Assembly (NCBI GenBank): GCA_049688395.1
Contig: JBAVKQ010000061.1
Span: 1-53,905 of the forward strand
Origin: Prado023 sp049688395
Lineage (GTDB): Bacteria > Actinomycetota > Actinomycetes > S36-B12 > CAIYMF01
DNA: 53,905 bases
Direction of reading: 5' to 3'
The notes beneath the pieces were generated by a model. It made no database searches. It was given only the letters and a program-made list of their open reading frames with translations, and was not told the DNA's origin. Position numbers and translations under genes: made by a program. Shown one piece after another: positions 43,080 to 51,268 of this stretch. The stretch's first letter is position 1. Each line of letters opens with the position of its first letter.

Positions 43080-43691
43080 TCAGAGCAGCGATAGAGGGGC
43101 CTCGTACACGAACCAGGCAAATGCCACGCAGTTGGCGATGACCGTGACCCAGAAGATGGCGCGGAATGGTTGCTTGGTCGTCTTGTGTCGGAAGACCTGT
43201 CGCGCGACCAGCGCACCTGGCCAGCCACCCAGCAGGTCGAGGGTGTGGAGGGTGGACTCAGGCGTGCGCCACCTGCACTGCTCTGCTGCGGACTTGTCAG
43301 CGCGATACGCAAGGAACGCAACTCCGCTGAGCAGGCCGTAGGCGGCCAGCAGCATGACGGGCAACTCGTCCAGCACGACGAGACCGACCAAGAGGGTGAA
43401 GAACAGCGTCGCGGTGGCGAGCGCCGGGGTTACCCCGTTGGCGCTTGCTCGGCTGACCGGGGAGGGTGCCAGGTACCGCACCTCCCATGCGCGCGGCCGG
43501 TTGCGCTCGTCGCGAAGCTCGGTGTAGGTGACCTGGCTTCCGCTGACTGGCCGCTTACCCCGCGGGAACGCACTGACATGGGCGAATACTCGTGCACCTC
43601 CGGCGGACGGCGTGATGAAGCCGAAGCCTCGGTCGTCGTTCCAGTCCACCAGGACTCCCCGCTGGCGCCCGATGCGGTCGTCTGAAGGCAC
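43080..43691 (-). CDS. Cold-shock domain fused to DUF1294 membrane domain
   Basis: The 203-residue protein has an N-terminal cold-shock-type OB fold (about 8-72, GVLVDWNDDRGFGFI with the RNA-binding GFGFI), then DUF1294 with three or four helices (about 86-125 and 178-198) and the signature KSAAEQCRWRTPESTLHTLDLLGGWPG in outline. The architecture is common in bacteria; it may couple RNA binding to the membrane. The GTG at 43691 is chosen from the domain boundary. Confidence 0.8.
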   Translation of the reverse strand: MPSDDRIGRQRGVLVDWNDDRGFGFITPSAGGARVFAHVSAFPRGKRPVSGSQVTYTELRDERNRPRAWEVRYLAPSPVSRASANGVTPALATATLFFTLLVGLVVLDELPVMLLAAYGLLSGVAFLAYRADKSAAEQCRWRTPESTLHTLDLLGGWPGALVARQVFRHKTTKQPFRAIFWVTVIANCVAFAWFVYEAPLSLL

Positions 43692-43888
43692 GTCGTCGGC
43701 TCCTTGGCTGGGATATGGCCAGGCTGGACAGCCTGGGTCGCGGTACAGGTATCGGCATTGAGCGATGCTCGATTTCGCGACAGGTCGTTCTGCGAGAGGC
43801 AGCGCGCGATACGCGGTAAGACACAACTCGGTCGCCGAGGTTCCGTCCGAGTCGGCTGTGCCGATGCCATGCAGACGATGATCGTCGC

Positions 43889-44251
43889 GTGAACGCCAAC
43901 GAGGTGATCCTCTACGTCGCCGATCAGCGCCGGGCTGCGAAGTTCTACGCCGCGCTGCTCGGGCTAGAACCGTCCCTCGACGTGCCCGGCATGACCGAGT
44001 TCGACCTCGACGGCCTCACTCTCGGCCTCATGTCCGGCAGGGACATGACCGAGCTGGTTCCCGACATCGTCATCGGGACCGGCCAGCGATGCGAGCTCTA
44101 CCTCCGCCGCCGCGACGCAACGGACGTCCTCGAGCGTGTCACGCCCGCGGGGGGTCACATCCTCGCCCCGGTGGCACGGCGCCCCTGGGGAGAGAACGTT
44201 GGTCACGCCCTCGACCCCGACGGCCACGTGCTGGCCCTCGCCGTCATCTGA
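43889..44251 (+). CDS. VOC/glyoxalase-fold protein
   Basis: The 120-residue protein has one vicinal-oxygen-chelate domain of two beta-alpha-beta-beta-beta units (ILYVADQRRAAKFYAALLGLEP and WGENVGHALDPDGHVLALA). Such proteins act as dioxygenases, glyoxalases or antibiotic-binding proteins; the substrate is not evident. GTG start, with GATGAT 6 nt upstream. Confidence 0.78.
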   Translation: MNANEVILYVADQRRAAKFYAALLGLEPSLDVPGMTEFDLDGLTLGLMSGRDMTELVPDIVIGTGQRCELYLRRRDATDVLERVTPAGGHILAPVARRPWGENVGHALDPDGHVLALAVI

Positions 44252-44492
44252 ACGCGGAACCCGGACGGCGACGAAATGCTGCACCGCTCGAGGGTGGTGC
44301 GCGACAGGCGGCGATAGGGGTTACCGCACCGGTGTGGTGAGGGCTGGCCCCGAAGTGGATGGCCGGCCTGAGCGGACTCGCCCCGCTGCGCCCTCCGGAT
44401 CCTGGGGTTGCCGTGCACAGCCTCTGCCACACTGGGGCCATCACTTCCGCGCTCCCCTGGAGCAGGGAAGCCAACCGAGAAGCGGGAGCGTC

Positions 44493-44750
44493 ATGGCCAA
44501 CCTGGACACGGACGGGACACCGGACAAGCGCGGAATGGGCGCGGGGGCGATTGCCTCGCTGACAGGCTTGGGCGTCCTGCTCATCTTCGTTCTGCAGAAC
44601 ACCCAACAGGTCGACTTCACGTTCCTCTTCTGGAGCTTCACATGGCCCCTGTGGCTCTACACGATCATTGTGGCCCTCTTCGGCGCCATCGTGTGGTTCG
44701 GCCTCGGCGTCATGCGACGCCATCGCCGGCGCAAGAACCGTCGCGACTGA
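44493..44750 (+). CDS. LapA/DUF1049-like membrane protein
   Basis: The 85-residue protein has two helices (about 18-34 and 50-70) joined by FVLQNTQQVDFTFLFWSF, the typical LapA-domain pattern, and a basic C-terminus. The role in actinobacteria is unknown. ATG at 44493 with GGGAG upstream; the frame continues upstream without support. Confidence 0.75.
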   Translation: MANLDTDGTPDKRGMGAGAIASLTGLGVLLIFVLQNTQQVDFTFLFWSFTWPLWLYTIIVALFGAIVWFGLGVMRRHRRRKNRRD

Positions 44751-44895
44751 GTCCTGTCGGGCCGGTCGCAAAGTCCGGCCGCCCGCTGTCAGGCAACTGC
44801 CGGGCGAGCAACGAGACATGGACGCCGAAGACCCGGCAAAGGCGCCGGCATGCCGCGCCCGGTTCGCGGCGCTGTGATGCGCCTGATGGACGGTC

Positions 44896-45450
44896 CTAGT
44901 CAGGCGGTACGTCGACGGCACCAGACGGCTTGTGGCCGATGACGATGTCCATCTCGTCTCCTCCGAGCAGGCGAAGCACGGACTTCACGACCCTGCGTTC
45001 TCCTGCGATGGACGCCCAGGTAACGATCACCGGATCGAAACCTTTCAACTCGACCATGCGTCTGGCTGTTGCCTCGCTGATCGCGGTGTAGGTCCCTGCG
45101 ACACCGCGGGCTTGGCGGGACTCGACTCCCTCGGGCAGCCGATGGGCCGCGAACGAGACCACGGCCCGCCCTCCGGGCCGTGGGACGCGGAAGAACTCGC
45201 CCAGGACAGCTTGCGGGTCTGGGAAGTAGGGGAAGGCGTCCATGCACTTCACGGCGGTGAAGCTGCTGTCCGGCCAGGGCAGCCGGGCCGCGTCGGCCAC
45301 GGCTATCTCGGCGGTTCCGTTCTCGATCCGGTCGGCCAGTCGTTTGCGGGCCAACTCCCCGATCACGCTGGTGGGCAGCCGCGAAGAGAGCGTCCCGCCG
45401 AGCACCTGGACCGAGTCTGGCCAGACACCGGCCCTACCCACGATCGTCAA
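44896..45450 (-). pseudogene. Class I SAM methyltransferase, 5'-truncated
   Basis: The frame begins at the second beta-strand part of a methyltransferase: IAVADAARLPWPDSSFTAVKCMDAFPYFPDP, then LGEFFRVPRPGGRAVVSF (motifs II-IV and post-motif). The SAM-binding GxGxG loop that should precede it is missing, and the upstream bases are the dispersed repeat at 45519. The enzyme should be inactive. An independent short product cannot be ruled out, since the frame itself is intact. Confidence 0.6.
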
Positions 45451-45518
45451 GTAGCCGCGTAGCGGGGCGCCCTCAGGGGCCGGGCGGGCTCCTCGCCGGC
45501 CGCCGGGTAGGCGTGGCG

Positions 45519-45623
45519 GCCCGCTACAGCGAGTCAGTGCCGCTACGCATCACATCCCGGGATCCGGCTGTCTTGAGCACGATTCCGGGGCTGGGCGGTT
45601 CTCGTGTAGCGGTGTAGCGGCAG
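45519..45623. repeat. Dispersed GCTACAC/GTGTAGC repeat, copy B
   Basis: A 105-bp counterpart of 31621-31724. Shared blocks are GCCCGCTACAG, TGAGCACGATTCC and the tandem GTGTAGCG units. It lies just upstream of the truncated methyltransferase. Confidence 0.5.
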
Positions 45624-45697
45624 TTCCGGGGAGGCGACGAGCCCGGTCGGACGCTGGTGCTGGCGGTCACTTGGCTTCCCGTGGGCTGGCGGATCTT

Positions 45698-45721
45698 GAT
45701 GTGGGCGTATACGCTCACATC
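45698..45721 (+). promoter_or_regulatory. 24-bp near-perfect palindrome at the start of the XRE/NTase operon
   Basis: The arms 45698-45709 and 45710-45721 are reverse complements except for one pair, centred on GCGTATACGC. It contains a candidate -10 box, TACGCT (45710-45715), placed 6 nt before the ATG, so the repressor site, promoter and leaderless start coincide. Confidence 0.65.
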
Positions 45722-46315
45722 ATGACGATGGGTGCGGTGGTGCTGCGGGAGGCTCGGGAGAGGGCGGGTTTGTCGGTGCGTGGGCTGGCGGCGTCGGCGG
45801 GGGTGGCGTATTCGACGGTGGCGCGCATCGAGTCGGGTCGGTTGGATCCCACGACTGGGATGCTGGCGCGGCTGCTGGAGGCGGCGGGGTGCCGCTTGGA
45901 GTTGGTCGCTGTCCGGGTGCCGGTGCCGAGGCAGGCGGACCTGGTCGACGCGTGGGCCGTGGATCCGCTCGGGCAGGACCGCCCGGACTGGACCCGGCTC
46001 CGCGGTTTCCTGGACTACCTGGCCGAGCATCCACGCCAGGTCGGGGTGGCGCTGGCCGCCCCGCCACCGCAGTCGGGGTCGGGGTTCATGGATGCGCTGC
46101 TGGCGGGGATCGCGGAGAAAGCCTGCGATTACGCCGGCGTGCCCAGGCCGGGGTGGGCGCGCCGGGTTCCGGGGCTGCCGATGCCGTGGATCAGCCCGGG
46201 CACCCCGCGGATGCAGGCCGCGGCCCGGGCGGGGACGCCGCCGCAACTGGCGGCGCGCAACATCTTCATTCGCGCGGACAGCCTGTGGCGCGATGCCGCA
46301 GCGGTTGGGGCGTGA
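45722..46315 (+). CDS. XRE-type antitoxin/regulator
   Basis: The 197-residue protein has an N-terminal helix-turn-helix (about 8-60, SVRGLAASAGVAYSTVARIESGRLDP), a linker and a C-terminal part (about 75-195) of the kind that accompanies DUF6036/AbiEii-type nucleotidyltransferases. It stops 6 bp before the toxin gene and probably represses through the palindrome touching its own start codon. A second ATG lies two codons in. Confidence 0.82.
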   Translation: MTMGAVVLREARERAGLSVRGLAASAGVAYSTVARIESGRLDPTTGMLARLLEAAGCRLELVAVRVPVPRQADLVDAWAVDPLGQDRPDWTRLRGFLDYLAEHPRQVGVALAAPPPQSGSGFMDALLAGIAEKACDYAGVPRPGWARRVPGLPMPWISPGTPRMQAAARAGTPPQLAARNIFIRADSLWRDAAAVGA

Positions 46316-46321
46316 TCAGGC

Positions 46322-46885
46322 ATGGAACTGGCCGGTCACACGATCCGCGCGCTGTTGGGCGAGGTCGCTGGTCGACTCCCACCCGAGGGTACGCAGCATC
46401 TGGTGGTCCTGGCCGGCGGGTCGTTGCTGGCCTGGCACGGGCTGCGCGAGTCGACCCGCGACGTCGACTCGCTGCGTCCCCTGGACCTGGAACTGGCCCG
46501 CGCGGCCGACGAGGTCGGCGCCACGCACGGCCTGGCCGCCGGGTGGCTCAACGCCCGCGCCGCTACGTTCATCCCACGGACGCTGCACGTCGCGGACTGC
46601 GCGATCCTGCTCGATCACCCGCTCCTGCGGGTCCTCGGTGCGCCGCTGGACCAGGTGTTCCTGATGAAGCTGTACGCCGCCCGGGACCGCGACCTGGACG
46701 ACCTGCGCGCCCTGTGGCCACTAACCGGATTCGGCTCCCCGCAGCAGGCCGCCGAGCAGTTCTGGCAGGCCTACCCGCACGCCCCGGACGACCCCTACCT
46801 CGCCAACTTCATCGCCGGCATCGCCGAGACCACCGAACCAGGCAGCGGTCAGGACGACCAGGAGCAGCTGGGACCCGCCCGCTGA
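46322..46885 (+). CDS. DUF6036-type nucleotidyltransferase (putative toxin)
   Basis: The 187-residue protein has the minimal nucleotidyltransferase signature LAGGSLLAWHG (Gly32, Gly33, Ser34) with Asp47 and Asp49 in TRDVDSL, as in MenA/AbiEii toxins that modify tRNA or other RNAs. A helical C-terminal half (FLMKLYAARDRDLDDLRAL) matches DUF6036. With the XRE gene it forms a likely toxin-antitoxin or abortive-infection module. Confidence 0.78.
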   Translation: MELAGHTIRALLGEVAGRLPPEGTQHLVVLAGGSLLAWHGLRESTRDVDSLRPLDLELARAADEVGATHGLAAGWLNARAATFIPRTLHVADCAILLDHPLLRVLGAPLDQVFLMKLYAARDRDLDDLRALWPLTGFGSPQQAAEQFWQAYPHAPDDPYLANFIAGIAETTEPGSGQDDQEQLGPAR

Positions 46886-46912
46886 TCTGGAGTGCGGATC
46901 CGGCCCCTTCGC

Positions 46913-46934
46913 AGGTAACTACCAGGTAACTACG
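46913..46934 (+). promoter_or_regulatory. Paired arm-type sites before att copy 4
   Basis: AGGTAACTACC and AGGTAACTACG are adjacent 11-bp repeats beginning 115 bp before the core start, as at copies 2 and 3. Confidence 0.6.
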
Positions 46935-47027
46935 TCCATGAACGCACCGACACCAGATGGACGTTCTCGAACACTGCCGAGCACGACGTTCGAACGCCAA
47001 ATGACGCCGCAGACGGAGTGAGACTGC

Positions 47028-47088
47028 CTTGTAAACAGGGGGTTCCCGGTTCGAGTCCGGGCGTCGGCTCGGTATCTTCGCAGGTCAG
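47028..47088 (+). repeat. att core copy 4 (tRNA-Thr 3' half)
   Basis: The first 43 bp, up to the tRNA discriminator, are identical to copy 1; the last 18 have two substitutions. This is the right boundary (attR-like) of the array. Confidence 0.82.
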
Positions 47089-47610
47089 ATCATGTTGTTG
47101 CGGTCCTCCGGGCTGTGATTCTCGGGTCTGGTCACAGATTGGTCGATTGGTCACATGTGCACGGAGGGAGTGCGGCGGGGCAGGCGGGATTGCGCACCGA
47201 CCTGGCCGCTCGCCCCATGCAGAATAGTGTGCTTGACAGTCCTTCGCGGCGGAGGAACACCCGGCAATGGCAGCTGCTGCGGCACGGCCATGGGACGGGT
47301 GCCGGTCGAGGTGGCCACGAGCCATAGCGGTGCGCCAAGTCTCTCGAGATGGCCGGAACCTCTGGCGAACGAGTGCCGTTTTCAGGAGACCGGAAGCTCC
47401 GGCTCCGGCGCGCGTCGGAGGCGCCTTGACGACGTGATCGGCGGGATTCGCCGCCTTCTGCGACCGCGTGATGACCCCGCGCAGGGACAGTTACCAGGAC
47501 TACCTGGGGCTGCTTGTTATGCAGGTCGGAGAGCCTGAGCCCTTTGAAGTCCTGGCGCGGGACATGGGGCACACGTACCACCGATCGCATCCAAGTCCTG
47601 CCGACCCCAC
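47089..47610. other. Gap without recognised gene, right of the array
   Basis: About 520 bp. TGGTCACA-type short repeats occur at 47129-47156, near the position where arm sites would lie. No supportable coding frame was found. Confidence 0.4.
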
Positions 47611-47830
47611 GCGTCGGTCCTGGCGGTCACCTGCAAAACGCGGTTCCTCGTCCACGGCAGTGGACACGTCGACCCGGATGGGCGAGACCTCAGCCGCGTG
47701 ACGGTAGGCGACGAGTTGCCGTTGCGGCACGAGCCGGAGAACCCATTTCGCGCAATCGCCGTTCTCGTTCTTCGCATGGGGGAGGAGGACCGGCTGGGCT
47801 ACACCCAAGGCCGCTCGCGAGCTGCGACCC
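47611..47830 (+). pseudogene. HIRAN-domain remnant, frameshifted
   Basis: One frame reads as a HIRAN domain: TRFLVHGSGHVDPDG, then VGDELPLRHEPENPFRAIAVLVL and DRLGY. The expected continuation, PKAARELRP, is found one frame over after about 47803. No start codon or further domain can be joined. HIRAN domains bind DNA 3' ends in repair and defence proteins. Confidence 0.45.
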
Positions 47831-47939
47831 GCAGCGGCACGAGCGGCCGCCGATGCTGCCGGCTGCAGGAGTACCGGAAAGCGCCCAGCACCGCCCCTTT
47901 CCGGGGCTTGGCGAGCGAGCACCGCGCAGTGGCGGCGCG

Positions 47940-49026
47940 TCAGGAGTCCTCGATGTGTCCGGTCCGGGTGTCGTCTGGATCTCCGGCTGACTCGGGTTCG
48001 CGCTGGCGCTCGTACAGGGGTGGCGCCTCGATGATCTGGAAGATGTCGGCGGCGAGCCAGTACTGGCGTCGGCCCCTGACCTCGAGGGGGCGAACCCATC
48101 CGCGGCCCTCGGCGTCCCGGATCAGGTTGCGAGCGCCCTGGTTGGTGACGCCCAGGCTGCGTTCGACCCGCTTGACCGTGATGAAGGGGTTCGCGAAGAC
48201 GAGGGGCACGAGTTCGCCGACCCTCGAACGTGACTTCGTCGCGTGGTCGTGTAGGTCCGCCGGAGGGCGACTAGCTTGCCGGCGCGGTCGACTCCGTCCT
48301 CCGCCTGACGCCTGACCGCGGTGAGGAAGAACAGCAGCCACTGCTGCACCTCACCGCGCTCACGGACGGCCTGAAGACGCTCGTAGTACTCGCGCCGATG
48401 CGTCTCGAGGTACCCCGAGAGGTAGAGCACCGGCGTGGTGAGCCGGCCTTCCTGGTGGAGGAGCAGCCCGATGAGCAGGCGGCCGATGCGCCCGTTGCCG
48501 TCGAGGAACGGGTGGATCGTCTCGAACTGGAAATGCATCATCGCCGCCCGCACGAGTGTTGGGATTGGGGCGGGTTCGTTGACGTACCGCTCCCAGTCCG
48601 CGAGCAGGTGACCGAGACCCTCGGGCAGAGGTGGGACGAACGTGGCGGTGTCCGGGCTGTCGGAGGGGAGCCGATCCACACATGGCTACGGCGTAGTGTC
48701 CCGGGTTGGCGCTCCTGGCCGCGGACCCCGGCAAGCAGTTCCCGGTGGACGTCGAGCGCAAGTCGTTGGGTCAAGGGCAGCGTCTGGATCATGTCGAGGC
48801 CGCGGTACGTCGCCCGGACGTACGCCTGGACCTCGGCGATGTCCTCCACGTTCGCGCGAGGCTCTTCCCCCTCCTCAGCGCCGGTCTGGAGGACCTCGGC
48901 CAGCGAAGCCTGGGTTCCCTCGATGCGAGTGCTGGCCAGCGCCCAACGTTGACCGAGCCAGATGCAGGCGTGGAGGTCGGGCGAGCTCAGCGGAGGACAT
49001 AGCGATGCCATCGCGCAAAGTAACAT
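47940..49026 (-). pseudogene. Fic-family AMPylase with two frameshifts
   Basis: Three consecutive minus-strand frames make up one Fic protein. The first (to about 48665) holds the inhibitory helix STRIEG of class II Fic proteins and RRSHVWIGS. The second (to about 48240) begins with TATFVPPLPEG and holds the intact active site HPFLDGNGRIGR (48514-48479). The third gives a winged-helix tail (FITVKRVERSLGVTNQGARNLI). The pieces fit the usual order, so two frameshifts have broken a once complete gene. The true start is uncertain; 49026 is the first reasonable ATG. Confidence 0.75.
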
Positions 49027-49289
49027 CCTGATGGCGTAGCGTGGCCAGGGAGGCCGAACCCCCGGTTCCGCTCGTGGACCGGGGGGCCTCGCCAATGCAG
49101 ACCGGGGAAGTGCTGGTCCGGGTTGGGCGCGCGCATCTACCGCGTCAAGAATGGCTGCTGCAACCTGGCCACGGAGGCAGCGTGATTGGTTCACCCAGGC
49201 GCACGAAGGACGATTTCGTGCTCCTGCCAGGCCTGCCGATGAATGGGTGGCTCACCGGATCAAGTGCGACAGCCGACCGGGGCGACGAG

Positions 49290-49817
49290 TCAGCGCACGA
49301 CCGAGTAGCGCGCGCACGCAAAGTCGTTGTTGCGCGCCAGGTCGTCAAGCCGGAGCTCGATCTGTCGGGGCAGCAAAGGCGCACCCGCGCCGAGGGCCAC
49401 CGGCGCCCACTGCACCCACAGTTCGTCGAGCAGCCCCGCGTCCGCGAACTGCCCCGCGAGGTCTCCTCCCCCACACACCCACACATCTCGCCCATCAGCC
49501 GCAGCCGCCAGCTCCGCGTGGACCTCGCACACGTCGGCGTCCGTGAAGTGGACCGCGCCACCGGCGCCGTACCTCTGCATCTCGCGGGTCGTGAACACCC
49601 ACGTCGGCTGCTCATACTCCCAACCGCCGCCACCGTGGTCGCGGATCCACTCGTAGGTGTGCGACCCCATCGCGATGGCGCCGACGTTCGCGATGAAGCT
49701 CGGGTAGTTCATCGCGCCGGACCTGTCGATGTCACGCGACAGGAGCCACTCCAAGGAGTGGTCCGGTGCAGCGATGAAGCCGTCGACCGTGGACGCGGTG
49801 TAGTAGATCGTCGCCAT
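49290..49817 (-). CDS. Dihydrofolate reductase-like protein (RibD C-terminal type)
   Basis: The 175-residue protein has the RibD/DHFR fold: IYYTASTVDGFIAAPDHSLEWL at the N-terminus, AIAMGSHTYEWI in the middle and DVWVCGGGDLAGQF as the NADPH-binding loop. Stand-alone members are reductases of unknown substrate, not the folate enzyme. The ATG at 49817 is chosen from the family N-terminus. Confidence 0.82.
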   Translation of the reverse strand: MATIYYTASTVDGFIAAPDHSLEWLLSRDIDRSGAMNYPSFIANVGAIAMGSHTYEWIRDHGGGGWEYEQPTWVFTTREMQRYGAGGAVHFTDADVCEVHAELAAAADGRDVWVCGGGDLAGQFADAGLLDELWVQWAPVALGAGAPLLPRQIELRLDDLARNNDFACARYSVVR

Positions 49818-49900
49818 CTGACCAGTCTGGGCCCAGGTGTCGAGTGCAACAAGGCTCGGCCTGCCCCGCGAGAGTCCCGCGGGACACTTCTGGCGCGCTC

Positions 49901-50236
49901 TCACTTCCTTGCGCCCGAGGCACACCGGTGAAGCCTCCATCCAACCCGGGCGAGCATCGGGGCGGTGTCGGGGGTGGACACCGTCGCGATCTGGATGTTC
50001 AGCCCGCGGACCCGGCCGTAGCCGTAGGCGGCGGCCTGTATGGCGTAGCCGTGGACCTTGCGGATCGTGTCGTCCACGTCGAGGAACGCGACCCCGTCAG
50101 CCCCGCCGCGGGCCAGCAAGTCGGGGACCCGCATGGCCAGACCGGCCAGCAGCCGAGCCCCGACCGCGCCGAACTGCTGGACGTGCCCATGCGTGGATGC
50201 GCGCAGGAAGGTGTCGACGTCACCCGTCACACACAC
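49901..50236 (-). mobile_element. IS1380-type transposase fragment
   Basis: The frame gives an internal piece of an IS1380-family DDE transposase, with GADGVAFLDVDDTIRKVHGY (first catalytic Asp region) and YGRVRGLNIQIATVSTP. Both the N-terminus and the large C-terminal part are missing and no terminal repeats are seen. It abuts the truncated HicB gene. Confidence 0.65.
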
Positions 50237-50253
50237 CGGGTGACCTGGTCAGC

Positions 50254-50412
50254 TGACGCGATCAGTACGTCGACACCTGCGTGGAGTTGCCCGCACTGCC
50301 CTGGCTCGCCGACACCCGGGAGGACGCACTGGGCGGGCTGCACGATCTCGTCGCCGAAGTCGTCGGGGACCTGACCGACACCGGCGAGGCCGTGCCCGAA
50401 CCGCTGTCCTCG
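50254..50412 (+). pseudogene. HicB-like antitoxin, 5'-truncated
   Basis: The frame opens after a stop at 50251 and reads QYVDTCVELPALPWLADTRE, then DALGGLHDLVAEVVGDL and GEAVPEP, the typical HicB partial RNase-H-like fold. The first strands and start codon are gone, and the bases directly upstream belong to the IS1380 fragment. No HicA toxin is next to it. Confidence 0.6.
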
Positions 50413-50423
50413 CGGGCCACGGC

Positions 50424-50485
50424 CACTGCTGGGGCCCCACAATCGGGCCACGCCCACTGCTGGGGCCCCACCACCGGGCCACGCC
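50424..50485 (+). repeat. Two tandem 31-bp repeats
   Basis: Units 50424-50454 and 50455-50485 differ at very few positions. Each contains CTGCTGGGGCCCCAC and CGGGCCACGCC. Confidence 0.65.
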
Positions 50486-50620
50486 GCTGGCTTAGCCCCC
50501 GAAGCAGCCCCTACCGGCGGATGGGACGGTCGACGGGCGGCGGTGCGACGCGGTGTCTTACCGAGGGGCGAAAGCCAGTTTCCGACGCTTCGGCAGGTTG
50601 CGGCGAGACGTTCGCCGGGT

Positions 50621-51268
50621 CTAGATACGGCCGGTCTCGTGGGCCCACATGGCGACCTCAACGCGGTTGCGGGCGCCAAGTTTCCTCATGAGGCTGGCCA
50701 GGTGGGCTTTGACGGTGCTGGGGGTGATGAACAGCTCGCTGGCGATCTCGTTGTTGGTGCGTCCCTGAGCCACCGGCACGAGGACTTCCTCCTCGCGGGC
50801 GGTGAGGGGCTCTATCGGCTGCCGGGGCAGTGCGGTCGGTGTACGCGCGAACGCTGCGAGCAGTCTGACGGTGACGCTGGGTGCGATCAGCGCGTCTCCG
50901 TCGGCGGCGGCGTGGATCGCCTGGGTCAGCAGGGCGGGTCCGGCGTCCTTGAGAAGGAAGCCGCGGGCGCCGGCCTTGAGGGCGCCATGGACGTACTCGT
51001 CGAGGTCGAAGGTGGTGATGACCACTATCGGCAGGGGGTCGGTGACGTCGGGGCCGGCGAGGCGGCGGGTGGCTTCGATGCCGTCCATGAGCGGCATGCG
51101 GATGTCGAACAGGCCCACGTCGGGGCGCAGCTGAAGCGCCAGGCGGACTGCCTCGCGCCCATCGGCAGCCGCGCCGATCACTTCGATGTCGGGTTGGGCG
51201 TCGAGCAGCATCGTCAGCCCGGACCGCACGATGGGCTGGTCGTCGGCGATGAGGACCCTGATGCTCAT
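50621..51268 (-). CDS. NarL/LuxR-family response regulator
   Basis: The 215-residue protein has a receiver domain (Asp9/Asp10, phospho-accepting Asp55 in LFDIRMP, Lys107) and a LuxR helix-turn-helix (about 150-210, LTAREEEVLVPVAQGRTNNEIA). The start lies within the stop of the kinase gene (ATGA), so it is co-translated with its partner. A target may be the damaged ABC genes nearby, since such pairs often control ABC exporters. Confidence 0.92.
   Translation of the reverse strand: MSIRVLIADDQPIVRSGLTMLLDAQPDIEVIGAAADGREAVRLALQLRPDVGLFDIRMPLMDGIEATRRLAGPDVTDPLPIVVITTFDLDEYVHGALKAGARGFLLKDAGPALLTQAIHAAADGDALIAPSVTVRLLAAFARTPTALPRQPIEPLTAREEEVLVPVAQGRTNNEIASELFITPSTVKAHLASLMRKLGARNRVEVAMWAHETGRI

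Larger units (their letters stand above)
41954..47027. mobile_element. Island 3 of the tRNA-Thr tandem array
   Basis: About 5.1 kb between att copies 3 and 4. It carries OGG-fold, cold-shock/DUF1294, VOC, LapA-like and truncated methyltransferase genes and an XRE/nucleotidyltransferase pair. No recombinase is visible. Confidence 0.7.

Noticed and set aside
25723..47027. Search for integrase, excisionase-recombinase, relaxase or replication genes in the islands
   Set aside because: None was found on either strand. The helix-turn-helix protein at 26465 resembles excisionases but is paired with a PIN toxin and fits an antitoxin better.
31983..47088. Copies 2-4 of the tRNA-Thr 3' half as additional tRNA genes
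   Set aside because: They lack the acceptor 5' strand, the D arm and the 5' half of the anticodon stem, so they cannot fold into tRNA.
25645..47110. Minus-strand open frames over the tRNA and att copies with TPGLEPGTPCLQ-type peptides
   Set aside because: These are translations of the reversed tRNA sequence, a known source of false protein predictions.
50424..50485. 31-bp tandem repeats as a CRISPR array
   Set aside because: There are only two units, directly adjacent and without spacers, and no cas genes nearby.
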